NCBI GenBank assembly: GCA_947565475.1 | Contig: CANOGI010000101.1 | Location: 1-7,572, forward strand | Length of the DNA: 7,572 nt | Origin: an uncultured Eubacteriaceae bacterium | Lineage (GTDB): Bacteria > Bacillota > Clostridia > Lachnospirales > CAG-274 | Direction: 5' to 3' | Shown: piece after piece, positions 1 through 4,848 of the stretch | How positions within the stretch are numbered: position 1 is the stretch's first letter | Layout: each line of letters starts with the position of its first letter | The notes under the pieces: generated by a model | Database searches by the model: none | The model's input: the letters and a program-made list of their open reading frames with translations, nothing else | What the model was told of the DNA's origin: nothing | Translations under genes and position numbers: made by a program

Positions 1-120
1 GGCTAAAATCCGCAAGGCGGGCTTTGCTCGTCTGAGGACAGGAACTTTTTTTCGCGCCGGTTTTTGGCGCGGAAAAAACATGGCTGATTCCTTCATTAAA
101 CAATTTGCGGGAAATGGATA
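1..120. other. Non-coding left edge with GC-rich hairpins
   Basis: I find no convincing gene here. The plus strand is open in one frame from base 2 to about 175, but that frame has no start at its left edge and runs straight through the rpsR terminator, so I do not call it. Two hairpins are visible: CCGC/GCGG at 10-13 and 17-20, and a 13-bp stem at 46-58 pairing with 66-78 (core CGCGCC/GGCGCG, one G-T pair, T-rich foot against an A-rich foot, 7-nt loop). Neither strand shows a T-run after the second stem, so it is not a standard terminator. The stretch looks like part of a dispersed intergenic repeat, but only a genome-wide copy search could show that. Confidence 0.35.
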
Positions 121-130
121 TATTTTATGC

Positions 131-171
131 AAAAGTGGGTGTGAAAAATTCACTTTTTCACACCCACTTTT
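131..171 (-). terminator. Intrinsic terminator of the rpsF-ssb-rpsR operon
   Basis: A perfect 18-bp inverted repeat (131-148 with 154-171, loop TTCAC) has the GC-rich core GTGGGTGTG/CACACCCAC flanked by A and T runs. Read on the minus strand it begins 14 bp after the rpsR stop codon and ends in TTTT. The symmetry of the A and T runs means it could also terminate plus-strand transcription. Confidence 0.9.
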
Positions 172-185
172 ATAATTAAATCATC

Positions 186-416
186 TTAATCCTGTACATA
201 CGCCATTAAAGCGACGTGTCTCGCTCTCTTAATAGCGACTGTAAGAACTCTCTGATGTTTAGCGCAGTTTCCAGTAATTCTTCTTGGAAGAATTTTTCCT
301 CTTTCAGAAACAAACTTTTTAAGTTTAGAAATATCTTTATAATCAACAGTATTCACTTTCTCAGCACAGAAAGCGCAAATACGTTTTTTTCTTCTTCCAC
401 GTTTCTTATTAATCAT
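186..416 (-). CDS. rpsR: 30S ribosomal protein S18 (bS18)
   Basis: The 76-residue product is a full-length S18, a primary component of the small-subunit platform that binds 16S rRNA as a heterodimer with S6. The start is very basic (KKRGRRKKR), followed by the family core YKDISKLKKFVSERGKILPRR and the motif ITGNCAKHQR, and it ends in the usual helical tail (RARHVALMAYV). Cys14-x-x-Cys17 and Cys51-x-x-His54 could form a zinc site of the cysteine-containing type of S18; this is inferred from spacing only. The ATG start is supported by AAGGAGG at 425-431 (minus strand), 8 nt upstream. It is the last gene of the rpsF-ssb-rpsR operon but sits 433 bp from ssb, behind two terminator-like structures, so it may have its own expression control. 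A strong terminator follows. Confidence 0.97.
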   Translation of the reverse strand: MINKKRGRRKKRICAFCAEKVNTVDYKDISKLKKFVSERGKILPRRITGNCAKHQRVLTVAIKRARHVALMAYVQD

Positions 417-447
417 ACCATAAACCTCCTTACATAAAAATTATAAA

Positions 448-481
448 AAATTGAGTAAAAACCACGTCCATCACTCAATTT
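448..481 (-). terminator. Terminator-like hairpin in the rpsR leader
   Basis: The 9-bp stem AAATTGAGT/ACTCAATTT (448-456 with 473-481, 16-nt loop) is followed on the minus strand by a T-rich tract (TTTATAATTTTT). It lies just upstream of the rpsR ribosome binding site. The stem is AT-rich and the loop long, so it would terminate weakly at best. It may be an attenuator that reduces read-through into rpsR, but no competing antiterminator structure was identified. Confidence 0.35.
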
Positions 482-583
482 AAAATCAAATCTCGGCGCT
501 TTCATTCCTTATTTAAAAGAAAAAGCCACCTTTATAAAACCAACCACAATAATATTACATAACGGCAGCATTATTTAATATGT

Positions 584-606
584 GACGGCGATATACAATC
601 GCCGTC
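584..606. other. Stable 9-bp perfect hairpin, function unknown
   Basis: GACGGCGAT (584-592) and ATCGCCGTC (598-606) form a perfect, GC-rich stem with loop ATACA inside an otherwise very AT-rich gap. There is no T-run directly after it on either strand, so it does not look like an intrinsic terminator. In the operon transcript it could act as an RNA-processing or stability element between ssb and rpsR. That role is inference from position only. Confidence 0.5.
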
Positions 607-768
607 TGTAAACACAACTTAAATAACACAACCACACTAAAAATAAATTTTTATTTGAAATTGGTTAAATAAAGAACTATTCCATATACACTAACTTAAA
701 ACCTTAGAACTTTTGTCCCTTTGACTCTTTGCGATATACTCAGTTTTAAGCCTTTCTCACGTTCTTTC

Positions 769-840
769 AAAAAAAAACAGGCATATATAGGAATAAGCTA
801 AAGTTTTATTTAGCAAGCTATAGCGTACGAAAAACCGCCT
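769..840 (-). terminator. Possible partial terminator downstream of ssb
   Basis: On the minus strand, shortly after the ssb stop, three nested pairings can form: GCCT/AGGC (837-840 with 779-782), CTATA/TATAG (818-822 with 786-790) and GCTAAA/TTTAGC (797-802 with 809-814). One base after the outermost arm comes a run of nine T residues (769-777). The combination resembles an intrinsic terminator, but the helix has internal loops and few GC pairs, so it is more likely a leaky or attenuating site than a full stop. It would reduce rpsR transcription relative to rpsF-ssb. Confidence 0.4.
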
Positions 841-849
841 CTATAGATA

Positions 850-1314
850 TTAAAAGGGTAAATCATCGTCGTCAACACTGTCCTCAACATTGTAGAACCC
901 GTCAGGCTGAGAATCTGTAGAAGCTGGCTCAGAAACGGGCGCTGGAGCCGGCTGGCTCTGCGCCGGAGCTGAAACTCTTCTTGACTCAAAAGCCGCTTTG
1001 CTTTCGGCAAAATACTGCTCCTCAATGACAACTTCCGTGCTTACTCTTTTCTGACCATTATTATCTTCCCAGTTTCTTACCTGCAATCTTCCGACAAGAG
1101 AAATCATCATACCCTTTTTGAAATATTTACTTGTAAATTCCCCGATTTTACCAAACGCGACACAATTAATGAAGTCAGCGTCAGGCTCTCCGTCCCGCTT
1201 AAACCTTTTGTTTACCGCGACAGAAAAACGGACAATCGCCAAAGGCTCGGCGCTTTGGGAATATCTCACCTCCGGATCGGCTGTAAGACGGCCCATCAAA
1301 ATAACTTTATTCAT
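850..1314 (-). CDS. ssb: Single-stranded DNA-binding protein
   Basis: The 154-residue product is a typical bacterial SSB, which coats single-stranded DNA as a tetramer during replication, repair and recombination and recruits partner proteins. Residues 1-105 form the OB-fold, opening with MNKVILMGRLTADPEVRYS and including DFINCVAFGKIGEFTSKYFKKGMMISLVGRL in shape (conserved F-x-N-x-V-A-F, then G-R-L). Residues about 110-145 are a disordered linker rich in Pro, Ala, Ser and Gln. The protein ends in DDDDLPF, the conserved acidic tip that docks partners. The start is supported by AGAGGTG (1322-1328), whose site overlaps the rpsF stop codon; the gap to rpsF is only 13 bp, so the two are cotranscribed and probably translationally coupled. 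The long 433-bp gap on its other side, towards rpsR, is unusual. Confidence 0.97.
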   Translation of the reverse strand: MNKVILMGRLTADPEVRYSQSAEPLAIVRFSVAVNKRFKRDGEPDADFINCVAFGKIGEFTSKYFKKGMMISLVGRLQVRNWEDNNGQKRVSTEVVIEEQYFAESKAAFESRRVSAPAQSQPAPAPVSEPASTDSQPDGFYNVEDSVDDDDLPF

Positions 1315-1327
1315 AAAATATCACCTC

Positions 1328-1615
1328 TTAAGCCTCTTGACGAACAATTAAATAACGAAGAATATTTTCTTTAATACGCATACGTTTCTCAATTTCGTTC
1401 GGCGTATTGTTTTCCGAACTAAAAGTAAAAAAGCTGTAAAAGCCTTCATTCACTTTCTGAATTTCATAAGCGAGTCTGCGTTTTCCCCAATCATCGACTT
1501 TTTCAACAGTACCGCCAAATCTCTCGATAAGTTCTTTTACACTGTCAAACTCCGCTTTTAAAGCTTCCTCGTCTAAGTTTGGTTTAACAACTACAGCAAG
1601 TTCGTATTTATTCAT
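1328..1615 (-). CDS. rpsF: 30S ribosomal protein S6 (bS6)
   Basis: The 95-residue product matches the usual length of S6, which pairs with S18 on the platform of the 30S subunit. The family start MNKYELAVVVKPNLDEEA is followed by the helix ERFGGTVEKVDDWGKRRLAYEI, then the core strand GFYSFFTFSS and the end IEKRMRIKENILRYLIVRQE. These give the ferredoxin-like fold of S6. The ATG is supported by AGGAGGT (1624-1630, minus strand) 8 nt upstream. It is the first gene of the operon, with a clear promoter about 90 bp upstream and a structured leader between. The C-terminus stops soon after the fold, without a long acidic tail. Confidence 0.97.
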   Translation of the reverse strand: MNKYELAVVVKPNLDEEALKAEFDSVKELIERFGGTVEKVDDWGKRRLAYEIQKVNEGFYSFFTFSSENNTPNEIEKRMRIKENILRYLIVRQEA

Positions 1616-1638
1616 TCTATTACACCTCCTTTTGGACT

Positions 1639-1690
1639 TTGGCCCTCAAAAAATAATAAAGAGAGCAAGGACGCACGGGAAACAACCCGT
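1639..1690 (-). promoter_or_regulatory. Structured 5' leader of rpsF, candidate autoregulatory RNA
   Basis: The rpsF leader contains two hairpins on the minus strand. The first is ACGGG/CCCGT (1675-1679 with 1686-1690, 6-nt loop). The second pairs TTGCTCTC with GAGGGCCAA (1661-1668 with 1639-1647), giving 8 bp with one G-U pair and one bulged C, and lies directly before the ribosome binding site. Bacterial rpsF leaders are known to carry an RNA motif bound by the S6:S18 complex as feedback control. Position fits that role, but I could not match the conserved bases of that motif with certainty. Confidence 0.35.
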
Positions 1691-1702
1691 ACAACGAAAT
1701 AC

Positions 1703-1731
1703 ATTATATCATAAAAAATCTGGAAGCGCAA
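1703..1731 (-). promoter_or_regulatory. Sigma-A-type promoter of rpsF-ssb(-rpsR)
   Basis: On the minus strand, TTGCGC (-35, 1726-1731) and TATAAT (-10, 1703-1708) are separated by exactly 17 bp. The -10 is perfect and the -35 matches the TTG core. Transcription would start near 1696, giving a leader of about 80 nt before rpsF. Confidence 0.8.
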
Positions 1732-1781
1732 TAGTTTAATTAAAAAACTTTTAAAAATATCTTAAAATATCTCAAAAACAT

Positions 1782-1810
1782 TTGTTCAATCTCAATAATT
1801 GTTGTATAAT
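1782..1810 (+). promoter_or_regulatory. Sigma-A-type promoter of the GH18-recU unit
   Basis: TTGTTC (-35, 1782-1787) and TATAAT (-10, 1805-1810) are spaced by 17 bp, with very AT-rich DNA upstream. Transcription would start near 1817, about 38 nt before the hydrolase start codon. It is divergent from the rpsF promoter, with about 50 bp between the two -35 elements, so a regulator bound there could affect both. Confidence 0.75.
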
Positions 1811-1854
1811 AAAATAGTATATAAAACATTAACACCCTTATTAAGGAGAATTTT

Positions 1855-3720
1855 ATGAGCGAAAAAGATAATAATAATGAGTTTGAAGATAAAAAAACAC
1901 CCGATTTAAAAAACACTTTTAACATATACGGAGAAAATAATGAGAGAGAAATGTCCTCAATAAGCGAGGAAATAAAAAAACGTCAAAAACTGCGCCAAAT
2001 GAGGTATAAAAAAGATAAGAAGAAAAAAACGATTAAATTGGTTGTCGTTTTATTTCTTATACTCCTTTGCGGTGGTTTTTCCGCTTATTTATTACTGTCT
2101 GGGAAAATTTTAAAAAGCTCGGCATACATAGAAAAATATTTTGAAGAAAATATCCTCGCCAAAAAAATATATATAGACGGAGAAAAAGCAATCTGCCTCT
2201 TTGACCCTATTTATAAGGAAAACAGCGTTTATATTCCCATTTCATTTGTGTTCTCTAATCTTGGACATAATATATTATATGATTACAACGATAAAATTTT
2301 AAGTATAGCTACAGAATCGGAAGGGGCTAAATTTACATTAAACGAAAACTTTTATTACGTAAACGGCAAAAAAACAGAATTTGGCAAACCTGCCTTTATA
2401 TGTAAAGAGACAGAGGCGGCAGAAAATGAAATTTACATATCAGGTGAGATAATCGAAAGATTTTATCCTGTTTCTATAAACTTTTCCGAAAAAAATAAAT
2501 CCATAATCATTGAGACTACGGAAAAAGAGAGATTTTCCGGAATTATAGTAGACAACGACACCTTAACTGACGAGAACTCCAACTCTCTTAATATAAAAGC
2601 AAGGGAAGGAGATTATGTATCAATATATGAGGAAAAGGACGAGCTTGTTAAAATAGCGACTTCCGACGGTTTTGTTGGATATACGTCACGTGACAATATA
2701 AAAAATAAAACCGCCCTGCCCTATACGGAAAAGACGCCGATGCCGTCTCAAACCCTTTCCGTGAAAGGTAAGCCCGTTATTTTATTTGACCAAATCACGA
2801 ATAAAACCGCTAATTTCCACTCCATAGAAAATGGAATCCCCACCGGAGTTGACGCTATTGTTCCAACATGGTTTTCTTTTAATAAAACAGAAAACGGAAG
2901 CGACGGTGAGATAATCTCTATAGCCGATGAGGACTACGTGGCCTCAGCCCATGAAAAGGGAATAAAAGTGTGGGGATTAATAACTGATAATTTTAACTCA
3001 AAAGTCAGCAGAGCCGTTGTAAAATCCTTTAAAACAAGAGAAAAAGTTATAAACCGTATATTGACTTTGGCTAAGCAATATAACCTTGACGGGATAAACG
3101 TTGACTTTGAGAATATCCCCAGCGACTCAATGCGTGAGTTCACACAATTTTTAAGGGAATTATCCGCCGCTCTAAATAATATTAACTTAACTCTCTCAAT
3201 CGATGTGTATATCCCAAGACCGTGGAGTTCATATTATAATCGCGGCGAGTTTGGGGAAATAGTGGATTATTTCGTGGTAATGGGTTATGACGAGCATACA
3301 GAAGGCTCTGAAACCAGTGGTTCCGTAGCTACAAAAAAATGGTCTGAAGAATCTATTACATTGACGGAAGAAGCAGGGGTTCCCGCCGAAAAATTACTTT
3401 TAGGAATACCATTCTACACTCGTATATGGAAGGAAACCGATAATGGAAGCATTGAGACACGGGCTTATGGAATGGCGGAGGGAAAAAAAGCGATGACAGA
3501 CAAAGGCGCTTTATTTAACTGGAGTGAGGAAGACGGTCAAAATTACGCTGAGATAAATTATAATAACGCCTTATATAAAATGTGGCTTGAGGATAATAAA
3601 AGCGTTGAGGAGCGCCTTAAACTTGTAAAAAAATATGATATAGCCGGCGTGGCGGCGTGGCGAAAAGGGCTTGAGACCGACGACGTATGGCAGACAATAA
3701 AGAACTATATGAAAGGATAA
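1855..3720 (+). CDS. Membrane-anchored family-18 glycoside hydrolase with SH3-like domain
   Basis: The 621-residue protein has a charged, Lys-rich cytoplasmic N-terminus (1-60), one transmembrane segment (about 61-83, uncleaved, so the enzyme faces outside), a copper-amine-oxidase-N-like domain (about 103-222, with VYIPISFVFSNLGHNI resembling that family's core motif), a bacterial SH3-like domain (about 228-285) and a C-terminal GH18 barrel (about 305-621). Catalytic signatures are LDGINVDFEN (411-420; Glu419 the predicted acid, Asp417 its partner, Asn415 where chitinases usually have Asp), VMGYDE (475-480) and the barrel-end Trp602. The YaaH/SleL/YdhD-type peptidoglycan N-acetylglucosaminidases of spore formers share this NxDxE form, so a cell-wall or spore-cortex substrate is more likely than chitin; this is inference. 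The start has AAGGAG (1843-1848) 6 nt upstream. recU follows after 7 bp. Confidence 0.9.
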   Translation: MSEKDNNNEFEDKKTPDLKNTFNIYGENNEREMSSISEEIKKRQKLRQMRYKKDKKKKTIKLVVVLFLILLCGGFSAYLLLSGKILKSSAYIEKYFEENILAKKIYIDGEKAICLFDPIYKENSVYIPISFVFSNLGHNILYDYNDKILSIATESEGAKFTLNENFYYVNGKKTEFGKPAFICKETEAAENEIYISGEIIERFYPVSINFSEKNKSIIIETTEKERFSGIIVDNDTLTDENSNSLNIKAREGDYVSIYEEKDELVKIATSDGFVGYTSRDNIKNKTALPYTEKTPMPSQTLSVKGKPVILFDQITNKTANFHSIENGIPTGVDAIVPTWFSFNKTENGSDGEIISIADEDYVASAHEKGIKVWGLITDNFNSKVSRAVVKSFKTREKVINRILTLAKQYNLDGINVDFENIPSDSMREFTQFLRELSAALNNINLTLSIDVYIPRPWSSYYNRGEFGEIVDYFVVMGYDEHTEGSETSGSVATKKWSEESITLTEEAGVPAEKLLLGIPFYTRIWKETDNGSIETRAYGMAEGKKAMTDKGALFNWSEEDGQNYAEINYNNALYKMWLEDNKSVEERLKLVKKYDIAGVAAWRKGLETDDVWQTIKNYMKG

Positions 3721-3727
3721 TCCGCCA

Positions 3728-4261
3728 ATGGGATACTGGAACAGCAGAGGTCTTAGGGGAAGCGGTTTTGAGCAGAGCATAAACTATACAAATGAAATTT
3801 ACCGCCAAAAAGGACTTGGACTCATACAAAAAATCCCCACCCCTATAACCCCAATAGAAATACAAAAAGAAACGGGACGTATTTCTCTTGCTTATTTTGA
3901 CAGTAAAAGCACCGTAGACTATATAGGAATAATTCAAGGAGTGGCAATTTGCTTCGACGCCAAAGAAACAAGAGAAAAAAGTCTCCCTATACATAATATA
4001 CACGAACATCAGATAGAGTTTATGATAGATTTTAAAAATCAGGGCGGAATCGCTTTCATTCTTGTTCATTTTAAGATTTTTGAGAAATATTTTTATATGC
4101 CTATAGATGTTTTAATAAAATTCTGGAACAGAGCAAAAAACGGCGGAAGAAAATCCATACGATTTGACGAGTTTGACAAAAACTATGAAATATACCCTGA
4201 TAAAAACAACGCTGTTATACACTATATTGAGGCTGTGGCGAAAGAGTCCAGCAATACATAA
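3728..4261 (+). CDS. recU: Holliday junction resolvase RecU
   Basis: The 177-residue protein is a RecU, the Firmicutes resolvase that cuts four-way DNA junctions in recombinational repair and chromosome segregation. Family motifs appear in order: NSRG (5-8), FEQSINYTNEIY (14-25), PTPI (37-40), STVDYIGI (61-68), CFDAKET (75-81), NIHEHQIEFM (90-99), QGGIAF (105-110) and NGGRKSIRFDEF (138-149). The nuclease core residues are probably Glu15, Asp64, Asp77, Lys79 and Gln95. Asp77 stands where Bacillus RecU has Glu (DAK for EAK), a conservative change. It lacks the roughly 30-residue N-terminal extension of Bacillus RecU, but no upstream in-frame start exists because the GH18 stop is 7 bp away. AAAGGA (3712-3717) overlaps that stop and serves as RBS. 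recU is often paired with a penicillin-binding protein gene; here its partner is a wall hydrolase. Confidence 0.95.
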   Translation: MGYWNSRGLRGSGFEQSINYTNEIYRQKGLGLIQKIPTPITPIEIQKETGRISLAYFDSKSTVDYIGIIQGVAICFDAKETREKSLPIHNIHEHQIEFMIDFKNQGGIAFILVHFKIFEKYFYMPIDVLIKFWNRAKNGGRKSIRFDEFDKNYEIYPDKNNAVIHYIEAVAKESSNT

Positions 4262-4574
4262 CTTAATTGATGTTAGGTTGACAGAAATTTATAGTTAATG
4301 AAACCTTTTTCTATGACAAAAAAAATCCAACCCTCCAAAAACGCTCTTCAAGCATAAAAACCTTGAGGCAGAGCCTCATTCGCACCAACTTAAAAGATTA
4401 AAGCCATGAACCGCTGTCCCACACCCGGAGGGCCTTTTCAAAGGCTTGCCCTAAATTTTATAATGCGAAACTACATTTTGCTGTTATTTTTCATCGAACT
4501 CACGTTAATTCATATGGTATACATTGAACAAGTTTTAAAAGAAGCCAAAAAATCATTTTATTTGCTTTTTTAAG
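4262..4574. other. Non-coding region downstream of recU with GC-rich hairpins
   Basis: No gene is supported in this stretch. A weak hairpin (AGGTT 4275-4279 with AACCT 4302-4306, followed by TTTT) is the only candidate terminator for recU. Farther on are TGAGGC/GCCTCA (4364-4369 with 4373-4378, 3-nt loop) and GCCTT/AAGGC (4432-4436 with 4441-4445), the latter framed by AGG/CCT (4429-4431 with 4450-4452). The middle (about 4320-4460) is richer in C and in short GC hairpins than the AT-rich DNA around it. It looks like a decayed dispersed repeat or old insertion rather than unique spacer. I see no transposase remnant. Confidence 0.4.
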
Positions 4575-4738
4575 TTATAGTCAAACCATTAAAAAAATGA
4601 ACAAGCTCAGCGGTTTAAAATTATTTTTGCAAGACAGCGGAATAATAGCATAGCCTAAAACCTATGCCACTGACGCTAAGTAGCAAAAATGATTTTAATC
4701 CGCCGAGCTTGTTCATTTTTTTAATAATTTAACTGTAA
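4575..4738. repeat. 164-bp imperfect palindrome (foldback element)
   Basis: A left arm (4575-4630) and right arm (4683-4738) are inverted copies of 56 bp with 49 matches. They surround a 52-nt centre that folds further: GCATAG/CTATGC (4648-4653 with 4662-4667), and CAGCGG with CCACTG at 4635-4640 and 4667-4672 as a partly competing pairing. Most arm mismatches become G-U pairs in a minus-strand RNA but C-A mismatches in a plus-strand RNA. It encodes no protein and contains no transposase. TTAA occurs at both 4589-4592 and 4721-4724, but because this lies within the symmetrical arms it cannot be read as a target duplication. It could be a miniature mobile element, a structured RNA or a cruciform site between convergent genes. 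Confidence 0.8.
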
Positions 4739-4764
4739 AATAATAAATACAAATTATACATAAA

Positions 4765-4793
4765 AAATCCCCCTCGCAAAGCGAGGGGGATTT
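4765..4793 (-). terminator. Strong intrinsic terminator of the large surface-protein gene
   Basis: A perfect 13-bp stem (4765-4777 with 4781-4793) with core CCCCCTCGC/GCGAGGGGG and loop AAA is followed on the minus strand by a T-run (ATTTTTTA). It lies about 55 bp after the stop codon of the 843-residue protein. The T-run is much better on the minus strand than on the plus strand, so it mainly serves that gene. Confidence 0.95.
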
Positions 4794-4848
4794 CAAAATT
4801 GCTATATTATTAAGAACTTTAACTAATCAATCTATAATTACTTACTAA

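Larger units (their letters stand above)
417..849 (-). other. Long non-coding gap between ssb and rpsR
   Basis: This 433-bp AT-rich gap separates two genes that are normally close together. No protein of credible length is encoded. On the minus strand it holds, in transcription order, a terminator-like hairpin with nine T residues (769-840), a very stable 9-bp hairpin (584-606), a second terminator-like hairpin (448-481), and the rpsR ribosome binding site (425-431). I searched for a promoter of rpsR in the gap and found only weak TA-rich -10 candidates without a matching -35, so none is called. A 30-codon ORF (413-505, minus) ends in an ATGA overlap with the rpsR start, but it lacks a properly spaced RBS. 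Confidence 0.6.

Noticed and set aside
2..175. Open plus-strand frame of about 57 codons at the left edge
   Set aside because: It has no visible start within the opening bases, resembles no family I know, and runs through the 18-bp terminator of rpsR. An internal ATG at 79 has no RBS.
216..437. Plus-strand ORF over rpsR
   Set aside because: It is antisense to a certain ribosomal protein gene and lacks a ribosome binding site and family features.
810..1031. Minus-strand ORF overlapping the ssb 3' end in another frame
   Set aside because: It overlaps the well-supported ssb gene and shows no protein-like features of its own.
3097..3117. Inactive GH18 because of Asn in place of the first Asp of DxDxE
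   Set aside because: The catalytic Glu419 and its partner Asp417 are present, and the NxDxE form is normal in YaaH/SleL-type hydrolases.
3617..4069. 150-codon minus-strand ORF opposite recU
   Set aside because: It is antisense to recU and the GH18 end, both clear family members, and its product looks like random cysteine- and tyrosine-rich sequence.
4275..4310. Terminator for recU
   Set aside because: The only stem is 5 bp with a 22-nt loop before TTTT. It is too weak to call as a feature, though it is mentioned in the region description.
4575..4738. CRISPR repeat, attC site or retron RNA
   Set aside because: There is only one copy with no spacer array, no integron integrase and no reverse transcriptase nearby, so nothing beyond the foldback itself is supported.
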